Counted from the first letter of the stretch, positions 45,124 through 53,486 are shown. The stretch: 64,000 bases of DNA from Fen-1135 sp963705275 (GCA_963705275.1 OY970063.1:1736001-1800000); one strand, 5' to 3'. Numbers and translations: made by a program. Notes: a model not told the origin generated them from the sequence alone.

Positions 45124-45399
45124 CTACTCCTCACCAAGGGGTCTTTTTACCGGTCAGGTGCCGCCGAAAATGGGGATGCCACCGCGCAGGGAAATGTCCC
45201 CGGCGAAACCGACCGTAACCTTTTCGCCTTCCACAATCACGGGTACCTGCATCTTGCCGCCGGAATAAGCCAGCATTTCCTCCAATTTCTTCGGGTCTTC
45301 ATTTACATTGATATATACGGCCCTATCGCCGTGGGCTGCCCGAGCCTGGTTACAGAAGGGTCAGGTATCGGTTCCGTAGATGATGATCTTGTCTTCCAT
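45124..45399 (-). CDS. Glutaredoxin-like selenoprotein with UPFC motif and a second possible Sec
   Basis: ATG at 45399 behind AGGAGGTT. Codon 13 is UGA (45363-45361) in TDT-U-PFC, the place of the first Cys of the CPFC glutaredoxin site. The frame continues with the cis-Pro motif QVPVIVEG. A second UGA at 45156-45154 (codon 82, GGT-U-PVKRP) may be the stop or a second Sec; read-through would end at the TAG at 45126-45124 (91 residues). A glutaredoxin-like selenoprotein family with a C-terminal Sec is known under the name UXX-star, and the GGTU context here looks alike, though this is from memory. It lies next to the HesB-like selenoprotein and after a truncated acr3. Confidence 0.8.
45129..45156 (-). 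promoter_or_regulatory. Second UGA with a small GGU-loop hairpin
   Basis: CCUU pairs with GAGG (one U-G pair) around the loop GGU, which starts 19 nt after the second UGA. Weak stem but the same loop and distance as in the flavoprotein gene. Confidence 0.4.
45334..45363 (-). promoter_or_regulatory. UGA plus SECIS-like hairpin of the glutaredoxin-like gene
   Basis: GGCU pairs with AGCC around the loop CGGGC, which starts 19 nt after the UGA and has G at the second base. Confidence 0.6.
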
Positions 45400-45420
45400 A
45401 AACCTCCTGCGTATTGAAAT

Positions 45421-45825
45421 TCAAACTTCCGCCGGAAATAGTTTCCTTTTGAAGATGAGGGCCACGTTGACCAGTATGATAAGGACCGGCACCTCAATGA
45501 GCGGCTTTATGACCGTGGCGAAGGCCTGCCCTGAGTCGATGCCGTAGATGGCGATGGCCACGGCGATAGCTAACTCAAAATCGTTGCTCCCGGCAGTGAA
45601 AGACACCGCCGTGGTCTGCGCGTAATTCCCGCCGATCTTTCTTACAACAAAGAATGTCATAAACCACATCACAGCAAAATACAGGGTAAGCGGCATTCCC
45701 ACGATCAGGACATCAAGGCGCGACTGGATGATCTTGTTTCCCTGGCTTGAGAACATCACAACAATCGTAAACAAGAGAGCGATAAGCGTGATGGGACTTA
45801 TCTTCGGCATGAACGTATCGAACCA
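45421..45825 (-). pseudogene. Truncated ACR3 arsenite transporter (C-terminal third)
   Basis: About 134 residues, WFDTF then MPKISPITLIALLFTIVVMF and SNDFELAIAVAIAIYGIDSGQAFATVI to the end, match the C-terminal part of the complete Acr3 at 46892-47983. The N-terminal 230 residues are missing and the matching frame is closed by a TAG just before WFDTF. The radical SAM gene occupies the place where they should be. DNA divergence from the intact copy is clear, so this is not a very recent duplicate. Probably non-functional, although an ATG at 45810 exists. Confidence 0.8.
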
Positions 45826-45830
45826 CTATC

Positions 45831-46880
45831 TCAGGACTCATAGAGCTTCGGGCATTCCTGACAGAAGGGATGAAGCATCGAATCGAAGGAGTCTCTGAAC
45901 GTCGTATAGCGCCTGCTCAACCAGATGGCCGGTATCGATGTTTCGGCCACTGTGCCGAACGTGAGCTGGCGGTACTCATGCTCACACCCCCGTACCATGT
46001 GGAATGCTTCAAAGGCAGGGACATTCGTGAAGACGCACGGCGAGATAGTCCCATCTGCTGATACAAACAGACTTCGCTCAATGTTCTCCGTACAGTTCCT
46101 GCTTCTTTTTCCCCGTGAGACCAAGCGGTAAGAGATACTGAGCCGCGCTTGTTTACCTGCCATCACCAGTCTATCCAGTGAGGACTTCAGTTCGCGGTAT
46201 TCCCTCTCATCCCGCGGTATAAGTTGCTCCTTCTGGAGATCTTTGCTCGGGACGAAATCGAGGGTACTGATGATCACATGTTGTATCCCAAGTCCCGCAA
46301 ATATTGGGGCGATCTTGTCAATGTCTGACAGGTGAGAACGGAGAAGCAAATAAGCGACATTGATCATCGGAGTTTCGACATGAAGGGCTTTTTTTTCAGC
46401 AACAAGATCGGAGATGGTCTGAAGTATCTTCCTGAAGTCTGTCCCTTTTCGGGCGGTGTCGTTGTTATCGCTGATACCGGTCAGAGAGAACGCCACATGG
46501 TCGATGCCGCTCGCGACTATCCTACTGATTTCTTGGCGGTTGAGCAGCATCCCATTTGTAGTTGTACCCACCTTGCATCCCGCTTTTTTTACACGGGCGA
46601 CGATGTCAAAAAAGTGCTTATGCATCAACGGTTCGCCCCACCCCTGCAGATGCACCATCTTCGTTTTGGTGAAAACAGGTAAAAGCCTCTCGAAGGTGTC
46701 GAGGGAAAGATCCCTGCTCTCCCATTGAGAGTGGTAGACGGTTCTCGGACAGTATGTACAGGTAGCGTTACACCGCGAGGTAACCTCAAGCTGTATCCAA
46801 TCAAGCCAGGGCATCCACTCGAGTTCCCACCATTTCTTAAAATAATGGGCCAAGTGCGAGTGAAGCGTTGCCATCTCCAT
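45831..46880 (-). CDS. Radical SAM/SPASM protein inside the arsenic operon
   Basis: 349 residues. Radical SAM cluster motif CNATCTYC (about residues 33-40) and core motifs LQGWGEP and TTTNGMLLN. The C-terminal part has Cys in TISPCVFTNVP, MVRGC and HPFCQECPKL, which is a SPASM/twitch-type auxiliary cluster region. It starts 11 nt after acr3 and ends beside the truncated acr3. Substrate unknown; arsenic-associated radical SAM enzymes are known (ArsS, ArsL) but this protein shows no obvious link to either. A role in arsenic or peptide/thiol chemistry is a guess from position. Confidence 0.9.
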   Translation of the reverse strand: MEMATLHSHLAHYFKKWWELEWMPWLDWIQLEVTSRCNATCTYCPRTVYHSQWESRDLSLDTFERLLPVFTKTKMVHLQGWGEPLMHKHFFDIVARVKKAGCKVGTTTNGMLLNRQEISRIVASGIDHVAFSLTGISDNNDTARKGTDFRKILQTISDLVAEKKALHVETPMINVAYLLLRSHLSDIDKIAPIFAGLGIQHVIISTLDFVPSKDLQKEQLIPRDEREYRELKSSLDRLVMAGKQARLSISYRLVSRGKRSRNCTENIERSLFVSADGTISPCVFTNVPAFEAFHMVRGCEHEYRQLTFGTVAETSIPAIWLSRRYTTFRDSFDSMLHPFCQECPKLYES

Positions 46881-46891
46881 TTGCTATTGAC

Positions 46892-47983
46892 CTATTCTTT
46901 GCAACTCATGTAACAGACTCCCGCAGGGGTTTCTACGGCATAGGGAAAATACTTTCTACGGAAATATAAGGCCACATTCACGAGTCCAATGAGGATGGGA
47001 ACTTCCATCAAAGGACCGATGACTGTAGCGAAAGCCTGCCCGGAATTGATTCCAAAAACGGCTATAGCGACAGCAATAGCAAGCTCGAAATCATTGGATG
47101 CAGAAGTAAATGCGAGCGTTGCTGTCGTGGAATAATCAGCCCCAATCTTCCGAAATAAATAAAAAGTCGCAAAGAACATCACGAGAAAATAAATGCTTAA
47201 TGGAACCGCAATACGGAAGACATCGAGCGGGAGTTGCACGATATACTCCCCCTTCAAAGAGAACATGACAACAATCGTGAACAGCAATGCAATCAGGGTG
47301 ATGGGACTGATCTTCGGAATAAACTTCTGTTCATACCACTCCCTCCCTTTTGAACGGATCAATACGAATCTGGAAACGATGCCGCCGAAGAAAGGAATGC
47401 CTAGATAAATAAGGACCGTCTTAACCACGTCAGACATGGCCACATTAACCGTCATTCCTTTGAGGCCCAGCCATCCAGGAAGGATGGTAATAAAAAAATA
47501 GGCGTACACGGCATACAGAAGCATTTGGAAAATCGCATTGAAGGCAACCAGTCCCGCGCAGTATTCCCGGTTCCCTTCGGCGAGTTCGTTCCAGACTATG
47601 ACCATTGCAATACATCGTGCCAAGCCTACAAGGATCAGGCCCACCATGTACTCTTGATATGATGATAAAAAGATGACGGCCAGAATGAACATGAGGATGG
47701 GACCCACTATCCAGTTGAGGATAAGGGAGAAGCTCAGAATCCGAACATTCCGGAAGACCTTGCCCAATTCCTCATACCGGACTCTGGCCAGCGGTGGATA
47801 CATCATGAGAATCAGGCCTATGGCAATCGGGATATTTGTCGTATCAACCTGAAATGTATTGATCACTTCCCGCACGCCGGGGTAAAAATAACCCCAGAGA
47901 ACTCCGATCAGCATGGCAAGAAAAATCCACAGAGTCAAAAAGCGATCCAGAAATGATAGCCTTTTCACAATACCTTCTGACAT
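46892..47983 (-). CDS. acr3: ACR3-type arsenite efflux permease
   Basis: 363 residues with ten spans and the family motifs ARCIAMVIVWNELAEGN (containing the arsenite-binding Cys) and SNDFELAIAVAIAVFGINSGQAFATVIGPLMEVP in the last spans. It exports As(III) by proton exchange. It follows arsC by 32 nt in the ars operon. Confidence 0.95.
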   Translation of the reverse strand: MSEGIVKRLSFLDRFLTLWIFLAMLIGVLWGYFYPGVREVINTFQVDTTNIPIAIGLILMMYPPLARVRYEELGKVFRNVRILSFSLILNWIVGPILMFILAVIFLSSYQEYMVGLILVGLARCIAMVIVWNELAEGNREYCAGLVAFNAIFQMLLYAVYAYFFITILPGWLGLKGMTVNVAMSDVVKTVLIYLGIPFFGGIVSRFVLIRSKGREWYEQKFIPKISPITLIALLFTIVVMFSLKGEYIVQLPLDVFRIAVPLSIYFLVMFFATFYLFRKIGADYSTTATLAFTSASNDFELAIAVAIAVFGINSGQAFATVIGPLMEVPILIGLVNVALYFRRKYFPYAVETPAGVCYMSCKE

Positions 47984-48015
47984 ATACCCATCCTTTCTTT
48001 TAGTAGCGCTACCAG

Positions 48016-48438
48016 TTACAATTTGACGAACTCGTTTTCTATCCAGCCCTTTATTTCATCACGGATCCTTCGAAAACCTGCCTTGATCTCCTCATCTGTT
48101 CCCGTCAGGGCTGAAGGGTCCTCAAAGCTCCAGTGAAGGATTCTTTTGCCGCCGGGAAAATAGGGACACGCTTCTTTCGCATGATCACAGACGGTGACTA
48201 CATAGTCAAATTGCCGACTGAAAAATTCCTGCATGCCTTTTGAGCGATGGGCTCCTATGTCGATGCCAATCTCGCTCATCACGCGAACGGCATAAGGGCT
48301 CACATCTCCCGGCTCGGTGCCGGCACTGTAGACTTCATAGAGGTCTCCATAACTGGCGCGCAGCAGACCTTCGGCCATCTGCGAACGGGCAGCATTATGG
48401 GTGCAGATGAAAAGCACCTGTTTCTTATTTCCCGACAC
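48016..48438 (-). CDS. arsC: Arsenate reductase, thioredoxin-coupled type
   Basis: 140 residues of the low-molecular-weight phosphatase fold. P-loop CTHNAARS (nucleophile Cys12), and the redox pair in VCDHAKEACP. This class is reduced by thioredoxin. It lies between acr3 and a small thioredoxin-like gene, its probable reductant. Confidence 0.96.
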   Translation of the reverse strand: MSGNKKQVLFICTHNAARSQMAEGLLRASYGDLYEVYSAGTEPGDVSPYAVRVMSEIGIDIGAHRSKGMQEFFSRQFDYVVTVCDHAKEACPYFPGGKRILHWSFEDPSALTGTDEEIKAGFRRIRDEIKGWIENEFVKL

Positions 48439-48458
48439 AGCGATATTTCACTCCGCCA

Positions 48459-48698
48459 CTACTTCTCCTCTTCAATCCACTTCTTAATTTCGCTGACTGA
48501 CGGAAGCCTTCCGTATGACTTCACCTTCCCATTTATGACCAGTCCGGGTGTGCTCAGTATGCCGTAGGACATCATCTGTTTCATATCGGTCACCTTTACA
48601 ACCTCGGCGGCGCAGCCTGTTTCTTTCGCGGCCAGTTTGGCATCGGCAGCCAGTTTCTCACAGTTGCGACAACCCGGTCCTAAAATCTTAATTTCCAT
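48459..48698 (-). CDS. Small thioredoxin-like disulfide protein
   Basis: 79 residues of the MTH895/TM0996-type redox-active small protein, with CRNCEKL near the N-terminus and STPGLVINGKVKSYGRLPS at the end. It commonly accompanies ArsP-type permeases and ars genes. It is 21 nt ahead of arsC on the same strand. Confidence 0.93.
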   Translation of the reverse strand: MEIKILGPGCRNCEKLAADAKLAAKETGCAAEVVKVTDMKQMMSYGILSTPGLVINGKVKSYGRLPSVSEIKKWIEEEK

Positions 48699-48712
48699 AG
48701 ATTACCCCCTTT

Positions 48713-49663
48713 TTACATAATTGCGTTGAACAGGTAGCCCACGATAATTATGGCTACCGTCAGGATGGCGGCAAATATAACCAGAAGCCTTACCTTTAAA
48801 ACCTTTCTCAGAATGACCATCTCCGGAAAAGAAATCGCCGTGACGGCCATCATAAAGGCCAGCACGGTTCCCAGAGGCATTCCCTTACCCATCAGCGCCT
48901 GAACGATCGGGATCGTACCCGCGGCGTTCGAGTAAAGAGGTATTGCGATCAGGACGGCTAGAGGGACTGCAAAGGGATTATCCCGTCCTGCGTAAGTCGC
49001 TACGAAATCTATGGGCACATATCCGTGAATAACGGCGCCGACCCCGATCCCCAGGATGACATAGAGCGTCACCCGTTTCAGAATATCCTGGGTATGAAAA
49101 GAAGCCAGTTGGAAACGGTCCTTCCAGGAAAGATTGGGAATCTCCGTCTCGCCCATCCTGAGCTCCCACACGTAATCTTCAACCATCTTTTCTACGGCAG
49201 GGATGCGTCCCAGTATGATGCCGGAGATGATGGCAACAGTTAAGCCCGTTCCGATATAAATCAGGGCTATCTTTGCACCGAAAAGCCCCCAGAGAAGCAC
49301 CAGTGCCACTTCGTTGATCATCGGTGAGGCGATCAGAAAGGACAGTGTCACTCCGAGGGGGACACCGGCCTCCAGAAAACCGATAAATACCGGTACTGCC
49401 GAGCAGGAACAAAAAGGTGTTACAATTCCCAAGAGTGAGGCCAGAATATTCCCGACGAACTCAGCCTTGGTGGCAAGTATTTTTTTTACCTTCTCCGGCG
49501 GGAAGAAACTTCTGATGACCGATACGATAAAAATGATTGCGGTGAGCATCAGAAGAATCTTGATGGTATCGTATATGAAGAAATTGACCGCATCGGCAAG
49601 ATGGGTCCCCGTTATAAGCTGAAATATGTCGTACGTCAGCCAGTCTGCAAAGGCTTTAATCAT
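48713..49663 (-). CDS. Permease of the ArsP/DUF318 family
   Basis: 316 residues with eight or more spans and typical PFCSCSAVPVFIGFLEAGVPLG, a Cys-rich motif in a membrane segment, with SNAAGTIPIVQALMGKGMPLGTVLAFMMA at the end. ArsP exports methylarsenite and organoarsenicals. Being in this operon supports an arsenical role. Probably co-regulated with arsR upstream. Confidence 0.93.
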   Translation of the reverse strand: MIKAFADWLTYDIFQLITGTHLADAVNFFIYDTIKILLMLTAIIFIVSVIRSFFPPEKVKKILATKAEFVGNILASLLGIVTPFCSCSAVPVFIGFLEAGVPLGVTLSFLIASPMINEVALVLLWGLFGAKIALIYIGTGLTVAIISGIILGRIPAVEKMVEDYVWELRMGETEIPNLSWKDRFQLASFHTQDILKRVTLYVILGIGVGAVIHGYVPIDFVATYAGRDNPFAVPLAVLIAIPLYSNAAGTIPIVQALMGKGMPLGTVLAFMMAVTAISFPEMVILRKVLKVRLLVIFAAILTVAIIIVGYLFNAIM

Positions 49664-49712
49664 TTGTTCTGTATACTCTCCATTATATTTCTATAGAGCA
49701 ATGTCTCCACGG

Positions 49713-50054
49713 TTACTTGCATATATCTTCACGCCTGATGGACTTGAGGTTCTTTATAAGAAGCTGGACCTCCCGATCCTCCGTAATCCAGTGTTTCAGG
49801 TTTCCCAGGAGGCTCGCCGCATATGGGCTTTTGCTTCCATCGGTCAGATAATAATTAACCCATAGGCCGTCCTTCTTAAAACCGACGAGCCCGGTATCTT
49901 CAAGGAACTTCAAATGCTTTGAGACAGTGGGCTGAGCAATACCCAAAGCCGCCTGAATCTCGCATACACACATGGGCTTATGTTGCAACATTTTCAGAAT
50001 CTTTACCCGGTTAGGATCAGAAAGCGCCTTCATAACCTTTATAAAATCTTTCAT
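49713..50054 (-). CDS. arsR: ArsR-family arsenite-responsive repressor
   Basis: 113 residues. The start MKDFIKV at 50054 has AGGAGA at good distance; the ATG at 50087 is too far upstream. ArsR winged helix with CVCEI metal site (Cys-x-Cys, as in the classical ELCVCDL) and QPTVSKHLKFLEDTGLV recognition helix. It is the first gene of the ars operon and probably self-regulating through the dyad at 50073-50088. Confidence 0.93.
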   Translation of the reverse strand: MKDFIKVMKALSDPNRVKILKMLQHKPMCVCEIQAALGIAQPTVSKHLKFLEDTGLVGFKKDGLWVNYYLTDGSKSPYAASLLGNLKHWITEDREVQLLIKNLKSIRREDICK

Positions 50055-50072
50055 AGGCATGTCTCCTAATAT

Positions 50073-50088
50073 ATTGCTGAAGAGCAAT
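50073..50088 (-). promoter_or_regulatory. Probable ArsR operator
   Basis: ATTGCT-N4-AGCAAT is a perfect dyad, just before the arsR start; half sites of the same sequence are in the next 20 nt and near 49697. Position and shape fit an ArsR site. Not tested. Confidence 0.6.
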
Positions 50089-50194
50089 TTAGTAATTGCT
50101 GCTCATATTGTCAAGGATTTTTCTCCTGACAATTGTCGGACATATCGGATTCCCACATTCTAAGGAATGCAAAGCAAAGTTGGAAGTCCAACTC

Positions 50195-50659
50195 TTACTT
50201 GTTATGTGTGGTCAGACGATGACCATCGGCCTGTGCTTTAAAGTGCGCGATGGCGTATATGAGAAGAAGAACCGTCAATATGGCGGATATCAGACAGTAA
50301 ATGCAGAATGCGCGGATGAAAGCGATATCAAGATAAAAGAAGTATATTGAAAAGAGCACGCCTATCACCGCGTAGAGAAGCACGACCAAGCGCAAGCGGC
50401 GTGAGGACGAGCCGAACGCGAGGAGTGTCGCAAATGCAAACATGATCAAGTAAAAGATCAGGCCATAAACCCCTATCGGCACGCCGAAAATGCGCCCGTC
50501 CGGACTGTAGGCCACGGTATTGCATCCGTCAATGGGAGGCGGGCACCACAGCAACCAATTGTTATATATCCCAATGACATCATAAGATGCGATGGCCATT
50601 CCGATGAACGCGAACACGAGCATGAGATACGGGGCAAAGACGGTTTTTTTTATTTTCAT
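50195..50659 (-). CDS. VKOR-family membrane disulfide protein
   Basis: 154 residues, four spans, ATG at 50659 behind AAGGAGGT. VKOR Cys pairs in CPPPIDGCNTVA and FCIYCLIS. Makes disulfides by passing electrons to quinones. It is stand-alone here, unlike the fused form at 40576. It follows the small TetR-linked genes. Confidence 0.9.
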   Translation of the reverse strand: MKIKKTVFAPYLMLVFAFIGMAIASYDVIGIYNNWLLWCPPPIDGCNTVAYSPDGRIFGVPIGVYGLIFYLIMFAFATLLAFGSSSRRLRLVVLLYAVIGVLFSIYFFYLDIAFIRAFCIYCLISAILTVLLLIYAIAHFKAQADGHRLTTHNK

Positions 50660-50788
50660 TTAGATACCTCCTTAATGGTAAACTAATTGTTATACGCTAT
50701 ACCAACACACCTGATTCTGTGTTGCGTAAAACGGTGTATCGTTATATTTTATTCTCAATCCGGGCAACAAAGATCTACGCTGTGTATC

Positions 50789-50935
50789 TTACGTTTGATT
50801 GAGATTCCTTTTTTTCTCCTCATACTCCTCCGCGCTTATTTCGCCGGAAGCGTATCTCTTATCCAAAACACCTCTGGCCGAATCAGAGGTTGCGTAATCT
50901 GTGCCTTCAGCGTTTCGGTACTCGCGGCTAATCAC
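50789..50935 (-). CDS. SHOCT-domain small protein
   Basis: 48 residues from the GTG at 50935, overlapping the stop of the preceding small gene by 8 nt. Its last half (LDKRYASGEISAEEYEEKK) is the SHOCT motif, a short C-terminal oligomerisation helix pair. Here it stands nearly alone. Overlap with the membrane peptide gene suggests a two-part protein. Confidence 0.7.
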   Translation of the reverse strand: MISREYRNAEGTDYATSDSARGVLDKRYASGEISAEEYEEKKRNLNQT

Positions 50936-51065
50936 GCATCATGAGAAAGAAGCACAAGCCCATCATAAGCATCATGATCACAAGGCATAGGGCCCACCAC
51001 CCGCATGAGTGCCAGCCTAACCCGAATCCGAAGATATTTGAGCACCAGCTTTCACATCCAAACAT
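50928..51065 (-). CDS. 45-residue Cys-rich membrane peptide
   Basis: ATG at 51065 behind AAAGGAGGT. One membrane span, rich in Met (MMLMMG and FLMMRD), with five Cys (residues 4, 8, 21, 27, 38). It lies just after a TetR-type operator and overlaps the SHOCT gene. The mix of Cys and Met may mean metal binding. Confidence 0.65.
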   Translation of the reverse strand: MFGCESWCSNIFGFGLGWHSCGWWALCLVIMMLMMGLCFFLMMRD

Positions 51066-51127
51066 TTTCACTACCTCCTTTTTCCCTTAACAACTTGACA
51101 TTCACTCATATTGCATCTGAATATTTA

Positions 51128-51147
51128 ATGTGAACGTATATTCACAT
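51128..51147 (-). promoter_or_regulatory. TetR-type operator copy 1
   Basis: ATGTGAACGTATATTCACAT is a palindrome with seven-base arms. It lies about 63 nt before the small membrane peptide start, just after the TetR gene stop. Confidence 0.7.
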
Positions 51148-51162
51148 AAGGGGCAAAAATTT

Positions 51163-51753
51163 TTAGCAAACGAGCCGTTTAAAATTGCTCCACAGTTTTT
51201 TCGCCTCCGCCTTGATGTCGAAAGATTCGCTGCCGATAGTCCAACGGAGCGCCGTAGATTGGATCAGCCCGAGAAAAGTCAGCGCCGTCTCTCGTGAGGA
51301 CAGCCCTTGACGAAAATCCCCCTCATTAATGCCCGCCTCAATTATGCCGGCCAGTGTCTCCACATAGCCTCGCAAGCGCGAGGAGATTTTCTCTCCCAGC
51401 TTTCTATTACCAAGGCGGATGTTCGCGGAAAAGATCAGACGCGGCATGCCAGGATGTTCCTCTATAAGCGCTATATGGGAAAAAAAGATGGTCTCGAGTT
51501 TCTCCAGAGGCTTCCTGCTTCCCGCCGCAATGATTGCTGCCTTTCCCATGACGGCGACCCCGATGAAGTCCACAAGGGCGGTATAGACCTCGTCTTTACC
51601 GCCAAAATGCCGATAAATGTTGGCTTGGCTCATCCCGGCCGTTTTCGCGATAGCGGCAATAGTGAGGGCCTTTGTCCCTCCTTTGCCCAATACTTTAAAG
51701 GCGGCCTGGACAATTTCTTCTTTTCTTATATGTGTGCTCTTCTTCTCTGTCAT
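51163..51753 (-). CDS. TetR-family transcriptional regulator
   Basis: 196 residues. The N-terminal helix-turn-helix is clear (IAKTAGMSQANIYRHFGGKDEVYTAL). The ligand domain is not assigned. It lies between two related palindromes, one before it and one after it, so it probably represses itself and the downstream genes (small peptide, SHOCT, VKOR). Confidence 0.92.
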   Translation of the reverse strand: MTEKKSTHIRKEEIVQAAFKVLGKGGTKALTIAAIAKTAGMSQANIYRHFGGKDEVYTALVDFIGVAVMGKAAIIAAGSRKPLEKLETIFFSHIALIEEHPGMPRLIFSANIRLGNRKLGEKISSRLRGYVETLAGIIEAGINEGDFRQGLSSRETALTFLGLIQSTALRWTIGSESFDIKAEAKKLWSNFKRLVC

Positions 51754-51760
51754 ATAATGA

Positions 51761-51780
51761 ATGTGAACGTTCGCTCACAT
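51761..51780 (-). promoter_or_regulatory. TetR-type operator copy 2
   Basis: ATGTGAACGTTCGCTCACAT is a palindrome related to the copy at 51128-51147 and lies 8 nt before the TetR gene start. Confidence 0.75.
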
Positions 51781-51938
51781 TAAACCAGAGATTGTTTTTG
51801 ATGTCAAGAGAAATATTCAAGGTTTCTTTCATGAGCTTTGACAAGCCGATCCCCTGTCAACGAAGAAGTTAAACTACTATTGCCGGCTTCAACATCTAAT
51901 GCTGAATTGATTGTGAACGCTGAGGTTTGCGGGAGAAT

Positions 51939-53486
51939 CTACGGAAGCAGAAGTTGATTGTCTCGGGATCTCGATTCCCCGACACTTGTGACATAGATGG
52001 CTGGCTGTCCGAGAACGGGGCACTTAGCCTCACAGAGTCCGCAGCCTATGCAGAGCTCAAGGTCGACTTTGGGCAGCTTTAATATCCGTTCTTCTCCCTC
52101 TCTGTCTTTGACCTTTACCTGTTCAAACCAGATGGCCTTTTTCGGGGTGGGACAGACCTCCTCACAGACGATACACGGTGTGGCATGGGCATGGGGCAGA
52201 CATCTCCCCTTATCGATCATGGCGAGCCCTATCTTTACTTTGTTTTTCTCGGGAAGCTCCAATCTCTTAATCGCCCCGGTAGGACAGACCTGACCGCACA
52301 GGGTGCATCGGTATTCACAATAGCCGATGCGAGGAACAAGGACGGGTGACCATATCCCCTCAACACCCGCCTCAAAGAGCGTCGGCTGGAGACCATTTGT
52401 AATGCAGACCTTCATACATTCTCCGCATTTTACGCATCTCCTGAGAAATTCCTTCTCCTCGAGGGAGCCCGGCGGCCTGATCAATTTAGGATCCGAGACT
52501 CCCGCCCTGGCAATGGGTGTAATTCTCATAAGCGGTACGGCAATAAGTCCCGTCAGGATTGACCCAATGACCCGCCTCTTGCCGAGATCCATGCCTGCAA
52601 CGGGCTGCTTTTCCAGGAAACCGAAATGAACCGCATTTCGGGGACAGAGATCATCGCAGTCCATACAGTAGAGACATTCCGTGTTTTTCCAGCGCTCTTC
52701 CTGAGCAGGCGTCGCGCTACCCTGACAGGCTCGTGCACAAGCCCCGCACTCATTGCAGTCTTCGCTAACAGATCTTCTCAGAAAGGCATACCTGGAAAGA
52801 ATTCCGAGGAGGCCGCCCAACGGGCATAGATATTTGCACCAGAACCTTCTCTCCACAAAATTAAGTCCCAGAATGAAAAGAAACAGGAACCCCACAAAGG
52901 CGCTCTGGAGATAAACGGGCTGCTGGAACGGGAGAAAAACCTTTTTCAGGATAGAGTAGATAAATTCGGAGCCATTGACGAGAAAAGGTATATCTACGTT
53001 ATAGAAGGCGTCAAAAGTGGCATTCGTGGCGTAGCTTATCAATGGATAGGCAGCCAACGAAAACGACCTGATCAAGAGCGATATCGGGTCGAAAATTCCT
53101 GTGAGCTGAAGAGAGAAGAGGGACGATACCAAAAGAAAGATCAGAATGTAATACTTGAACCGATACCAGTTTGCGGTTGGTGTTTTAGGACGCCCTTTCT
53201 TTATAGAGCCTACCATGTTATTCAAGGTCCCGAGAGGGCATATCCATCCGCAGAAGACCCTCCCTAGAAATACTGTCGCAACAATAACCAAAATAGCGAG
53301 GTAGAATGTTTGATACCATTCGCGGCTGGAAAGTATCGTCGTGATGAAGATCAGGGGGTCCGCATCCAGAAATATCTTTACGGGGTAGCCGAGGTCATTG
53401 GCCCCTTTCGATTCGGTCTGCAGAAATAGCCACAGGAAGATCAGCAGGAAGAGCCCCTGTGTTGCGATGCGTATTTTCTTAGTCAT
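51939..53486 (-). CDS. NapH/MauN-type membrane polyferredoxin (NapH-NapG fusion-like)
   Basis: 515 residues. Five or six spans in the first half with CGWICPLGTLNN and CKYLCPLGGL of the NapH/MauN type, then clusters at CNECGACARACQ, CLYCMDCDDLCP, CVKCGECMKVC, CTLCGQVCP, CIVCEEVCP and CIGCGLCEAKCP. These give several [4Fe-4S] clusters on the membrane. It carries electrons between quinone and a soluble or periplasmic partner. The start overlaps the DUF362 gene stop (TAATG). Confidence 0.9.
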   Translation of the reverse strand: MTKKIRIATQGLFLLIFLWLFLQTESKGANDLGYPVKIFLDADPLIFITTILSSREWYQTFYLAILVIVATVFLGRVFCGWICPLGTLNNMVGSIKKGRPKTPTANWYRFKYYILIFLLVSSLFSLQLTGIFDPISLLIRSFSLAAYPLISYATNATFDAFYNVDIPFLVNGSEFIYSILKKVFLPFQQPVYLQSAFVGFLFLFILGLNFVERRFWCKYLCPLGGLLGILSRYAFLRRSVSEDCNECGACARACQGSATPAQEERWKNTECLYCMDCDDLCPRNAVHFGFLEKQPVAGMDLGKRRVIGSILTGLIAVPLMRITPIARAGVSDPKLIRPPGSLEEKEFLRRCVKCGECMKVCITNGLQPTLFEAGVEGIWSPVLVPRIGYCEYRCTLCGQVCPTGAIKRLELPEKNKVKIGLAMIDKGRCLPHAHATPCIVCEEVCPTPKKAIWFEQVKVKDREGEERILKLPKVDLELCIGCGLCEAKCPVLGQPAIYVTSVGESRSRDNQLLLP

